Below, piece by piece: positions 1-10,000 of a stretch of 32,006 nucleotides of DNA. This DNA comes from Nemertoderma westbladi (lineage: Eukaryota > Xenacoelomorpha > Nemertodermatida > Nemertodermatidae): positions 1 to 32,006 of the forward strand of contig JAUCBJ010002744.1 of the NCBI GenBank assembly GCA_032718475.1, given 5' to 3'. The notes under the pieces were generated by a model. The model saw only the letters and a list, made by a program, of their open reading frames with translations. It was not told the DNA's origin and ran no database searches. Made by a program: the position numbers and the translations under genes. Position 1 is the first letter of the stretch; each line of letters opens with the position of its first letter.

Positions 1-2721
1 AAATTCGACCCTAAAGATGGAATAGGGGTCGCATGAAGCCAAAGCCCACTCTCCACTTGCGCTGCTGCAGCCAGGCGTGCTGTTTCGACCTGATCCGCTT
101 TGGCAAACAGGTCTCTCTGTGTTATAGTCGCAGAGATAGTGTCCCAGGCTTTCTGGTTATTCCTGGCTGCCCCACTGGGTTCCTCAACTGAAGAGAACTT
201 CTCCCTCCATGCCTTGACGGCTCCTGCCAAATCACACGATGGCTCCAGTCCAAATGTGTTAGAGAGGACGGAGTTAACGAGGATATCGGTGGAATGAAGA
301 GAGGAAATATAACTAGGCAGTGCCAGATCTTCCAACTTACGGATCCCAAGTCCCCCGAGACTGACTGGTAGTGATCCCTGGGTACTGGATTTTGCCTGAA
401 AGTTAACATTGGTGATACTAGAAAGGGCATCTTGGACAACTGTATCAAATTCCTGCAAGTCACCAGTGTTGTTGAATGTGGGTGATGTGTGCAGAGTGTA
501 CTATAGCCGGGGGACTGCCACACAATTCTTGAGTAAGGTGAAGCCTTGATGTGCATCAACATGTACCAGCCGATCAACCATCACCTCGAGAGTCTTGAGC
601 TTTGATTGGATAGCTGGTTCAATAGCATCCCGTGTAAGGGGAGCTCCTAAAAGGACCTGGTCCACCTTGTTTAGGACCCTAATATTAGGGAGGAGCTGTC
701 TGAACTTGTGGATTGTCTCAGTAGCGGCTTCTGGTGTATGGTTGAGTAGTATCAATTCACACTTTGCATCGTTAACAATTAGACCAATCTTCGCTAGCTC
801 TGGTATTATTGCCACGACATCCGAAAGAACACTCTCTGTAGTACCACCTACCGTACCATCGTCAAGAAACCAGATATTCAGCTCTGAACCAACAAGTTTG
901 GTGACAGGCTCCTCTCCCACCGCGAAGAGAAGAGGGCCACTAGGATCACCCTGTTGCATACCGGTGGCCGATTCGATGATGTGATCTCCGAAAATAAGGA
1001 CTGTAGGTGTGGAATAAGCCTGCCACACAAGGGGGTAAATACTTGGCAAACGATCACGAGCTGCCTTCAGGAAAACATCACGACGCATACTGTTAAATTC
1101 ATTCTTCATGTCGATTTTCAGTACCACATTCTGTTCCTTAGTGCCATTGATATATTGCTGGGTCGCATGCATAGCTGCCTCACAACCACCCTTGGTTCCA
1201 TAACCTAGCTGTGTGGGCCTTAGTTCAGCTCCAAGAACTTCTGAGAGGGGTTTAATGCCAGTTTTTGTCACCAAGCGCCTGAATGTATTGCCGACAGCAA
1301 TTGGATGCAGACCTCCCCCCCTTTTTGTTTAGGGCGCAGAGACAGGCCCCAAAGAAGATTGGCACAGCAAATTTAGGGGTTTCCCCACGGTGTGCTGTAT
1401 TTGCGAGCCTAGTCAATTCACTGAGCAGCTTGTCACCAGCAGCTCCAGTTCCTTTGCTGACCATGTCACGGGGATGACCTGGGCGAAGGCCATCGGGGCC
1501 AGCAGCAGAAGAAAGGGGGAATGACTGGATACTGGCAAGGACGTCCTCCTTCGTAGTGATAACTGGACCTGCTAGTGTGTCATCTGGGGGTGGTGGGAGA
1601 TCAAGGTCAAGTGGGGCAGGTGGGTGCTTCTCCCTGAGGGCATTGATTGTATCTTCACTGTGGTCTGCAAAACCCTCCTGTGATGTGATAATCCTTACAG
1701 CGCCTCGGACATCGCCATCCATGAACTTGGCTGAAACTCGCTTGCGAATGAGTTCTGCTTCATCTAGATTTGATGGTTTGTGCTGCTGATGTGTAGTGTG
1801 CAGAGGAACACGAGGATTGGGAAGGCAGGGTGACGCCATATAGTCTCTTATTTGCTGCTTGACTTTAGATGTTAGTGAGGGTTGCAAATGGTCGTTTGTA
1901 GCTGGAATCGGCTTTGCTATTGCCCCAAACGAGAATGCTAGGAGCCGGGCCCAGGTTATTGGCACAGGGTTGTCAATTGCTTCTTTGAGCAAAGGGGCCA
2001 GTGCGTCTGCAGCCATGATTCTAGCCCCTTTAGGAATCTTTGCCAACACAGGAATGGATTGCTTCAGCATGGCAATATAAGATGCAAGATTTTCCAAGTA
2101 TTTACTATAGCTGGGGTCAACATCTGGTAGTATTGTCCGAGGTCGATCAAGGCAAGTTCCACAGAACCAGTGTGGTAGGGATTCTGAATCCTTCTTCCTG
2201 AGGCCGACACATGAGAGGTGATACCAAACTGAACAGTTAGCACAATGGACTGTCTGCTTTCTCATGTTTCCCTCACTGCATGTGGGACAAACTAATTGCT
2301 CGTCTGACTGAGATTTCTCCTCCGAATTGCTATAATCTCCACACTGAACGTCAGCCAACTTGCCTGCTCCAGGACACAAGGGTCCTCCAGAATTCTCTTT
2401 GTGCCTGCGAAGTTGACCATTACCATTTACCAGAATATCTTTCTTGCATACAGAGCATCTTGAACGGGCTTGGACACCTATACCTTGAGTGCTGGAAGTC
2501 GAATGGACTGGATTTACATCACCAATGATGCAATCTTCTGAAATGTTAAAACCTTGGGTCTGTGTGGTGCATGGTGCTTTCCCCTCCAAACCACCGTGCT
2601 GGTTTGATCCTGGTGTGCCTGCCTGCGGATTTGTAAAAGGATTCATTCCTTTTGAGCTGGGATTATGTGCATCGCTGAGAGGAAATGCCTTAATAGGTTT
2701 AGCAAACACTATTGTGGCCAA
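1..2721 (-). pseudogene. Zinc finger / PHD / reverse transcriptase ORF, frameshifted and interrupted
   Basis: Copies element RNA into DNA if functional. In the upstream frame (2721 down to 1252) a Cys/His cluster lies at residues 89-116 (CSVC ... H ... C) and a C4HC3 PHD finger at 145-190 (CPTC, CANC, WYHLSC, WFCGTC). The RT fold starts near residue 400 with SSAAGPDGLRP. The frame then shifts at a run of seven C (1315-1321), and the RT continues in the frame of 501-1274 with motif A (VLKIDMKNEFNS), GMQQGDPSGPLLFA and the active site WFLDDGT. A TAG at 501-503 stops this frame, but the same frame downstream still reads as the family's continuation (YTLHTSP, then SLGGLGIRKLED near 330-370) to the window edge. 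The track start at 2721 is a TTG; the frame is open to 2796, so the true start is unclear. FLDD instead of YADD is unusual across RTs, but I recall it in this family. Confidence 0.75.
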
Positions 2722-3080
2722 GTTTAAACGGAGAGACTGGATCGACCTGTCATTGACACCTGATAGTGGGAAGGATGTCTGATAGCACTCATGTGTTCAA
2801 CACTAAACTTTGCGAAGTGGCAGACGTAGATTGCACACTGATGAGAGTCATTAAACTGCAGCTTGGGGGTATGGGGAAGTATTCTAATACCGGAGTGATC
2901 TTCATTGTTTAGTACTGCTAATGAAACGGCCCAGTCCCTTAAGTCGTGGGTCAGCTCTTCGTGGCTACCACCCAAGGAGTCGAAGCAACGAATATAACCA
3001 GCTTTTGGGTGGAATGTTAGAAGGATCCAGTGGTTGTTGTTGATCCAGTGTCCAGGATCCAGTGTGTGACATAATGATAT
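1..3080 (-). mobile_element. Decayed non-LTR retrotransposon with Ulp1, PHD and RT modules (NeSL/Utopia-like), cut by window edge
   Basis: On the minus strand, three coding modules follow each other: a Ulp1/C48 protease remnant, a zinc finger plus PHD finger region, and a reverse transcriptase. No LTR or integrase is visible. Ulp1-type protease domains are known from restriction-like-endonuclease non-LTR lineages such as NeSL, so I place it there by inference. The endonuclease that should follow the RT lies beyond the left edge; the related fragment at 19791-20244 shows what that part looks like. The 5' boundary near 3080 is estimated from where protease similarity stops and AT-rich DNA begins. 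The copy is dead: it has two frame disruptions and one in-frame stop. Confidence 0.7.
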
Positions 3081-3104
3081 TTTTAAATAAATTTCTGAAT
3101 ACAT
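2724..3104 (-). pseudogene. Ulp1/C48-type cysteine protease remnant of the same retrotransposon
   Basis: A 126-residue frame with the C-terminal half of a Ulp1-like protease: NNHWILL gives the catalytic His (H25), CFDSLGG the Asp (D42), and QFNDSHQCAIYVC the oxyanion Gln (Q83) and nucleophile Cys (C90). The usual DCG around the nucleophile reads QCA here. The family's upstream segment is missing, and the first ~13 residues come from AT-rich DNA, so the domain is truncated on its N-terminal side. It ends in TAA at 2724-2726. The next frame (zinc finger/PHD/RT) is open from 2796, so the two overlap by about 70 bases out of frame. Either they were separate ORFs or one polyprotein was broken by a frameshift. 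In cells such proteases cleave SUMO-like substrates; the role in retrotransposons is unknown to me. Confidence 0.7.
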
Positions 3105-3159
3105 GTAAATTAATATTGATTATATAGTTTTGTATACCGATGTAACTAATTAGTATATT

Positions 3160-3774
3160 TATCAATTGGGTATTGGCTATTGTTGGCCTTTAATATCTCA
3201 TGGAATCCCCGTTGAATTTTCCTTTTCTTATCTGTTGCCTTCATATGTTTTCTGTCAGTTTTTCGGAGAATTTATCTTCATAGTTAATGAACTCCTGACA
3301 CAAAGCGTCGTCCTGGCGTCGTATATTTTTCTCCGTAACTGTCTTAATATTGCCTTAATTTGACTTTTGGGCATTTCGCACCCCAAAAATTTTATGAATT
3401 TTTTTTAATTACTAGCAAATTAAATTTGAAAAATAACTAGCTATATGTTTTAGAACATTATATTTTTTATTATATTTTTGTTCTAGAATAGTATATAATA
3501 TTTACATTTGTTCTAGAACTCTGCAATGTTGGCATGGTAACAATGATTTATGTTATAAACAAAAAAGAAAAAAATGCACAAAAGAGAAAGTATGGCAAAT
3601 AAAAGACAGGTACGGAGTAAAATATACGACGCCAGAGCTTTGTGTGAGGAGTGCATTAAACCACGAAGATAAATTTCCCGAAAAACTGACTGTGGAGGCA
3701 ACAGATAAGAAAGGGAAAATTAAACGGATTCCATGAGATATTTAAGGCAAATAAAAGCCAATACCCAATGGATA
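3160..3774. repeat. Fold-back element with ~200-bp inverted arms
   Basis: The left arm (about 3160-3370) and right arm (about 3575-3774) are imperfect reverse complements. Both outer ends read TTTATC(A/C)ATTGGGTATTGGC; the arms then share the stretches TATCTCATGGAATCC, TTTTCC..TTCTTATCTGTTGCCT, CAGTTTTTCGG and GGCGTCGTATATTTT. The ~200-bp loop is AT-rich and holds TTGTTCTAGAA twice (3478 and 3508). No transposase and no clear target-site duplication is visible. The short frames at 3166-3363 and 3513-3701 are the two arms read through and are not genes. This is a MITE-like or fold-back DNA element. Confidence 0.75.
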
Positions 3775-4195
3775 AAACTCTACAATCTAAAATCTATTTG
3801 GTCATATTCCAACAATATGACATTATGACTGTATTTATATACTGGTACATTTGATATAGAAACACACATTATCCCAATAAGCCTAAAGTGCAAATTTTTA
3901 CTTTGTTGCTATGGAAACATGAATCAGATCTAATATAACTACTAGAAAGGCATTTCCTAAAGGAAATGCAACCACGAAGCTAAGGAAAATTAAACACTCT
4001 TTGACTCATCACTTCATTGCTTTACAGAGTTAAGAGGCATATGTCTTAAAAACCGGAATTTTCTAGAACTGCTGAGGATTACATTAAGATCCGGTTTGTG
4101 GTTCCAGGCGACACATACTTCAATTCAGTTTCATTGAGTACAGTAGTTAATGTGTAAAACAAAGGATTTAATTGTTAAAACGTCTGTTTGTAGTG

Positions 4196-4666
4196 GTTGT
4201 CATGGAAACTGAAAAATGTGACAATTTAAATTGGATGCGTAATTAGTGATATAGTGCGGGTAGGGATTGGTCCCAAGTCGTAATACCTTAATGTTATGCT
4301 TCAAATAACCATTTTATAAATTTTAACATCTGTTTAGCATGGTTGCCCTGGTAACTGGATTTTCTAATTAACCTCAATCAGCTCGACTATTGTCCTTATC
4401 ATTGAGTTGAGAAACCCCAAGTTTATATCTATTGCGGTTATTCTATAAATAGAGTTATGAATATAGACTTGAATGATATAATCTGTAATAAACTCCAGTT
4501 ACCACGGTAACTAGATATTTCTGGAATGTTTTTTAGTTTCACTAAAAGTTCCAACAAGGGGTCTAGTTAACACATAACCAGTTTCGTAAAATTTTATAGC
4601 GAAGTCTATGTCCAAATGAGTAATTTTTGGGTAAAAACATAGGTTTACAGCGGTTGTCATGGTAAC
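4196..4666. repeat. X-box-bearing ~150-bp repeat units in copy 1
   Basis: Four successive units carry a 14-bp imperfect palindrome at 4196-4209 (GTTGTCATGGAAAC), 4342-4355 (GTTGCCCTGGTAAC), 4498-4511 (GTTACCACGGTAAC) and 4653-4666 (GTTGTCATGGTAAC), spaced 146, 156 and 155 bp. A related motif precedes the element at 3905-3918. They match the RFX X-box form GTNRCC(N)RGYAAC or lie within one or two mismatches of it. The rest of each unit is AT-rich and diverged between units. Confidence 0.8.
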
Positions 4667-4733
4667 TGCAAAATAGAACAATCAAATTCGGACGCAGAAT
4701 GAGTTATATAGTGGGGGTAGGGGTTGGTCCCAT

Positions 4734-5112
4734 CGCCGTTTGGGCCAAAAATAAAAAAAACATATTATATTAAAAAGTTATAATGGTATGTTTTTTTATC
4801 TTGCCGTTTGGGCCAAAAGTTGTAATGGTATGTTTTTTTATCTTGCCGTTTGGGCCAAAAATAGCTGAGAGGGAAATTTGAATTATCACTTTCTATATAC
4901 TGTATTTATAGCAATTGCAATTATCATCATACCTGTGAGCCTGTCTGCCTATACATGATTGTGGATTGTATTTACACACGGCAGCACGGTACAGTATCGC
5001 TGTAGGAGTGGACTTTAGGCTTACCTCCCGCTGTATGGGCCTTGGCCTACCGGTACTCATATACTGTCACTGGGTAATGCTGTAATGTAGCGTTAGGCTG
5101 TTAGGTACAAAT
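4734..5112 (+). repeat. Left terminal inverted repeat of the composite
   Basis: Starts CGCCGTTTGGGCCAAAAATA and holds GCCGTTTGGGCCAAAA three times (about 4735, 4804 and 4845), separated by A/T runs and TAATGGTATG. It matches the reverse complement of 10721-11103 up to GGCTGTTAGGTACAAAT, after which the two sides diverge. The two TIRs share even the internal triplication, so they are similar along their whole length. Confidence 0.85.
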
Positions 5113-5248
5113 GACATTCTGACATTAATGCCTCACCACTCTGATCTGGCATTAGCCTGATAGCTGTAGTCTGGCTGTAGTACTGCATACCGGAAATCAA
5201 AATCCTGAAATCAGAAGTAGGCCATCAACATCAATCTTATAGCAGACA

Positions 5249-6970
5249 ATGGAGACTAATCGCGGAAATAGCAACGCGGAGCCCCCATCGGGCGAGTTGG
5301 GTTTCGATACGACTGACACAGATGTAGTTGATATCACTGCCGAAGCAGTGCGAATAAACCGTGAGATGGAGAACGCAAGGGGAGCGCAGAAAAGATCACG
5401 CGTATCCAGCAGCGGGCGAAGTATAGGGGTGGACGACTTGGAGCCGAATAACAATGTGCAGTATCTGAGTCTGCTCCCAAAAATGAACGCGGAAATCGCT
5501 AACATGGCTGACGGGTTTAAGGACTTCCGGTCATCTCTCGGTACATTGAGTCTAGAAGTTAGGCAGAATACTGCTGCAAATGAGTCCCTACTGCGTAGAG
5601 CGGTTAATGCCGAGGTTTTAAATACGCGAAAAAACCTCATATTCAAAGGTCTCCGGGAATACCGCGGAGAAAACCCTGAGAACTTGGTACGTAGTTTTAT
5701 TCTAGAGATTCTGGGTGTGCGATCCGCTCATGAAGAATTGGAAATCGAATGCGCTTATCGCCTTGGTAAACCCAGTTCTGACCGTCCACGCCCATTAAAG
5801 GTCGAGTTTCTACGACTTAAGGATAGAAACATCATTTGGGAGGCAGGTAAGGCACTCATCGGCACCGAGTTCCGAATGACCTCGGACTTCCCTAAAGAAA
5901 TCCGAGATCAACGTCAAGTTCTCTATAGATTATCGCGTGAGGCACGCAATCAGGGGTATCTTTCTAATGTCCAAGGAAGCATTCTAACTGTAAATGGACG
6001 CCGATTTACGGGATGGGATATAGCAGCTGACACTAACATATCGCTGGAGAAGTTGATGAATGTTGGTGGAAGTTACGCCCCTAGTCGCCGGAATCCGTAT
6101 CGAAGCCGTCTGGTGGGGAACAACAGCAATGTTTTTTCGGGCGGCACGTTCTCTCAGGCTGTAAACTCTGCTGCCGCCGTACCGGTTGATGTTGCCCGCA
6201 AGGAACCCGATACATCCAACAGTGTTATGGTCAGTGCGAGCAATGGCTCTGGTACTGATACAGATTACTTACATTTTGGTAATAATAGTAGTACCGGTAA
6301 CGATCATTTATATAATTCTACTAATCAGTCATTTTACCGGTCTGTACAAGTACCCATGCCCACAGTACCGATATCTAATAGTGTTAACACTGAGAATGTC
6401 ACAAGCTATGCTTCGGGTGCAGCCCACCTGGCTAGGCACGTTGAGGCAACAACACACACAGTCAGCAGCATGCATAATAGTGATAGTTTAATTCCTGCTA
6501 CCGGTACCAGCAGTACTGCCTCCGGTACTGGTACTGTGGACATGACGCAATCAGCTCCCTGTAATGTTATTAGTGATGTAACCATGGTAACTACTGGTAT
6601 TAACTCAAGTATAGACGGTAGTAGGCCGGGTGAAAGTACAGTGGAGTCAACAAGTGTGGACCCATTAGCTCCTGTTATTAGGGAACTAGAGAGTAAAGCG
6701 AAAAAGCGTGGCAGAGATACAAGCCGCAGAAATGTGAGAAATAATGTTAAGAGAAATCGAAGTCTGGAGCAAAGGGGTCTGCGCTCGTTCTCCCTTAATA
6801 GAGTTGCAGATTATAACACTAGGTCGAGGGCAGCCTCAGCAACAACTGGCGTAGAGGGGTCGGGGGGAGGGAACCGACAGCCAGTTGCTGTTGCTGGCCA
6901 GCCGACCAACGCGGGAGTTACTGCTCCAGCTGGTAACCCTCACCAATCGGACAACAAACAAGGGGGTTAG
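5249..6970 (+). CDS. LINE ORF1 protein, L1-ORF1p-like RNA-binding protein
   Basis: 573 residues from ATG at 5249 to TAG. Residues about 68-125 form a helical, probably coiled-coil stretch (LLPKMNAEIANMADGFKDF, then heptad-like Leu/Val). Residues 127-253 match the L1 ORF1 RRM plus C-terminal domain: NLIFKGLR (129-136), an acidic helix ending FILEILGV, CAYRLGK (158-164), RPRPLKVEF, then TSDFPKEIRDQR (201-212). Known L1 ORF1p is a trimeric nucleic-acid chaperone that coats element RNA; I infer the same role here. A Ser/Thr/Asn-rich low-complexity region (about 290-490) and a basic tail (KKRGRDTSRRNVRNNVKRNR near 500) follow, both unlike mammalian L1 ORF1p. There are no CCHC knuckles. The uninterrupted frame suggests a recent copy. 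Confidence 0.85.
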   Translation: METNRGNSNAEPPSGELGFDTTDTDVVDITAEAVRINREMENARGAQKRSRVSSSGRSIGVDDLEPNNNVQYLSLLPKMNAEIANMADGFKDFRSSLGTLSLEVRQNTAANESLLRRAVNAEVLNTRKNLIFKGLREYRGENPENLVRSFILEILGVRSAHEELEIECAYRLGKPSSDRPRPLKVEFLRLKDRNIIWEAGKALIGTEFRMTSDFPKEIRDQRQVLYRLSREARNQGYLSNVQGSILTVNGRRFTGWDIAADTNISLEKLMNVGGSYAPSRRNPYRSRLVGNNSNVFSGGTFSQAVNSAAAVPVDVARKEPDTSNSVMVSASNGSGTDTDYLHFGNNSSTGNDHLYNSTNQSFYRSVQVPMPTVPISNSVNTENVTSYASGAAHLARHVEATTHTVSSMHNSDSLIPATGTSSTASGTGTVDMTQSAPCNVISDVTMVTTGINSSIDGSRPGESTVESTSVDPLAPVIRELESKAKKRGRDTSRRNVRNNVKRNRSLEQRGLRSFSLNRVADYNTRSRAASATTGVEGSGGGNRQPVAVAGQPTNAGVTAPAGNPHQSDNKQGG

Positions 6971-7006
6971 ATGGTAAATATTCCAGTGGGGTGGAAAGTG
7001 AAATGA
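6968..7006 (+). promoter_or_regulatory. ORF1/ORF2 junction: TAG-ATG mini-ORF ending in ATGA overlap
   Basis: The ORF1 stop TAG (6968-6970) is followed at once by an ATG (6971) in another frame. It opens an 11-codon mini-ORF whose TGA (7004-7006) overlaps the first ATG of ORF2 (7003-7005) as ATGA. Tight stop/start contacts of this kind are used for termination-reinitiation in some eukaryotic non-LTR elements; use here is inferred. The GTG at 6991 lies in the ORF2 frame but is a less likely start than the ATG at 7003. Confidence 0.55.
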
Positions 7007-10000
7007 ATTCTAACTTTCAATTTAATAATTTTAACTTGTCTATTGGTAATCTTAATGTAGAGAGTTTGAGCTCAAGGCTCTGTGATCCCTATTTTATCGA
7101 AAATGTAAAGCAACACGATATTTTTATATGCACCGAAACGTGGCTAGGGCCAATATCCAAACTAGATATAGATATTCAGGGTTACGAACATAAATCAGTA
7201 ACAAGAAAATACAAAAAGGCAGGGGCCAAGCGGTTTTCTGGGGGGGTGACAGTATATTATAAAAATGTTCTTGGGTGCGCTATTGAAATATTAAATGGGC
7301 CAGAGTACGAAGACCTGCTTTGGCTTAGACTTATAGGTGAAAAGTTGGGACTGTACAAAGATATAGTCATTTGTGCAGTATATATTGGCGCCGATGGCCT
7401 AAGGGCACAAATCGCAGACTCCATGTGTTTATTCGACAAAATCGAGGAAGGTGTACTTTTATATGGCGAAACACATGACATAATTGTAGTAGGTGACTTG
7501 AACTCCAGGACGGGGACGGAGCTAGATTATATCGACAGCGACGATTTCACTGGAAATAGTTTCTTTGACAATTTACTACCTCCAGATTATATTTATGACT
7601 CTGACGATATATGGGGAGGTGTGCAGAAAATTAGAAACAACTGTGATAAAGTGGTTAACCAATATGGGAGAAGACTATTGCAATTGTGCCGGTCGACTGG
7701 TCTTAAGATAATGAATGGACGGGTGGGTGAAGACGCTACCCAAGGACAATGCACATACTACTCAGTATCAGGAGCAACAGGATTGGGTAAATCAAATATT
7801 GACCTTATGCTAGTTGATACTAAATTATTACGCAACACTGTGGCTTTCAAGGTTCATGTTGACAGTATGCTACCTACAAAACACTGCATGGTAAGCGCAA
7901 CATTAGCCTGGAAAGCTACAATAAGAGAATGTAAGGGAAATAGTGACAAAAAACATACAAATGACTATAGTACACGGTTCTCATGGAAACAGACAAAAAG
8001 TAGTCAGTTCGTGGATCTACTTGGTTCTGACGAATTCAAAGCCAGCGCAAACAGTCTCTTAGACGACCTCGGAAGTGGCAGTTACACGCAGGAATCTGTC
8101 GAAGAAGCAGCCAAGAAGTTAACAGACTGTATACAGACTGTAGCGGGACAGTTATTTAAAGTGGGGACAAATAACACATGTAAGAGTAGGGATAGTACTA
8201 ACGACAATAATGAGTGCCTGTGGTTTAATGACGAATGCTTAGAAAAGCGAACGGCATTTAGGAATGCACTCAATAAGTGGAAGTCTGATCGGACAGTGGC
8301 GTCAAAAATCGTTGTATCCCACACCCGTAGTATGTATTGTAAGACACTGAGACGAGCACGGGCAAATTACAGACGTGACCAGTCACGAAATTTGGAACAG
8401 TTAAGTTTGGAGGTAAATGAGACAAGGAAATTTTGGACTCTACTGAAAAATTCAACCGGTAACAAAAATAAATCACAACAATCTAAATTATCTCTTGATG
8501 ACTTTGAAGAACATTTTAGGAACCTATGTTCTGGAACACCAGAATTTTCTGACATGGGAGTAGATCCACATGTTGACATAGACGTTAATAACAGTAAAAA
8601 TTTAATGGAAAAGGAACTGTCTCAGCCCTTTACGGAGGATGAAGTAAATATTGCTATTGACAAACTTAAAAGACACAAAGCCCCGGGAATGGATATGCTA
8701 CTAAATGAGTTCTTCATTGAAGGTAAAGCAGCCCTTACTCCACTAATAACCCCTTTGTTCAATGCTGTGCTCTATTCTGGTAACTTCCCAAGAGCCTGGG
8801 CTGCGGCTCTGGTAACGCCAATCTATAAGAATAAAGGTAGTAAGGATGACGCGGGAAACTACAGAGGAATATCTTTGTTAAGTTGCTTAGGAAAACTATT
8901 CACCTCAATTCTAAACTACAGAATTTCCTGGTGGGCAGAAGGTTTTCAGGTGTTAAACGACTCCCAGGCTGCTTTTCGTGCAGGCTACAGAACAACAGAC
9001 CATTTGTTTGTGTTAAGTGGGTTGATAAATTATCTCACGTCTCATGGTAATAAACTGTATTGCGGATTTATAGATTTTCAAAAGGCATTTGACCGTGTGG
9101 AACGCGATGCTCTATGGGTGAAACTCAATTGCCTTGGATTTTCAGGAAAGATATTTCAGGTTATTAAGAGTCTCTATGAAAGTGTGAAGTCGCGAGTGAA
9201 ATGGAATGGGGGCATATCTGAGGCGTATGACTGCTTTTTGGGCGTATTGCAAGGGGAATGTTTGTCCCCGGTACTTTTTATTCTTTTTCTCAATGATCTG
9301 GAGGCTGAGCTGAGACTTGGCGGTGTGAATGGTATCACCCTATCCCACTTGCAGCTATTTCTATTACTTTACGCGGACGATCTGGTACTAATAGCCACCA
9401 CAGGATCGGACTTACAGAGATCTTTTGATATCTTAGGGGCTTATTCAGAGTATTGGGGCCTACGGGTTAATCTGGACAAAACAAATGTCGTAGTTTTTCG
9501 GAGAGGGGGTTCATTGGCGAGAGGAGACAAATGGTTTTATAAAGGGGAGAGTGTTGGTGTTGTCTCACAATACAATTATCTGGGAATCACCTTGTCATTT
9601 ACAGGTAAATTTGCATGCGCCCAAAGAATACTGGCGCAAAAGGCTGAAAAGGGTTTATTCTCGCTCTATAGGTATTTTATTAAATTCCCAAATTTGTCAT
9701 TTGCATTGAAGTACAAGCTATTTTCGATATTGATTGCGCCAATTTTAAGTTACGGTGCCGATGTTTGGGGATTTCATTCTGCTCCGGCAATTGAGCGTGT
9801 TCATTTAGCTTTTTTGAAACGCCTACTTGGAGTAAAACGGAGCACTCCTGATTTTGCCGTCTACGGGGAAACTGGGGCTGTGCCGCTTTCAGTTTCACGA
9901 AAGCTGACAATTGTAAAATTTTGGGTAAGAACTTTGACTCTCCCAGAGACGAGACTGACTAAACGTATGTATCAGGTACTTTACGAGGATGCACTGCAGG

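Noticed and set aside
5197-5646. 149-codon minus-strand frame over LINE ORF1
   Set aside because: Shadow of ORF1 on the other strand, with no domain of its own.
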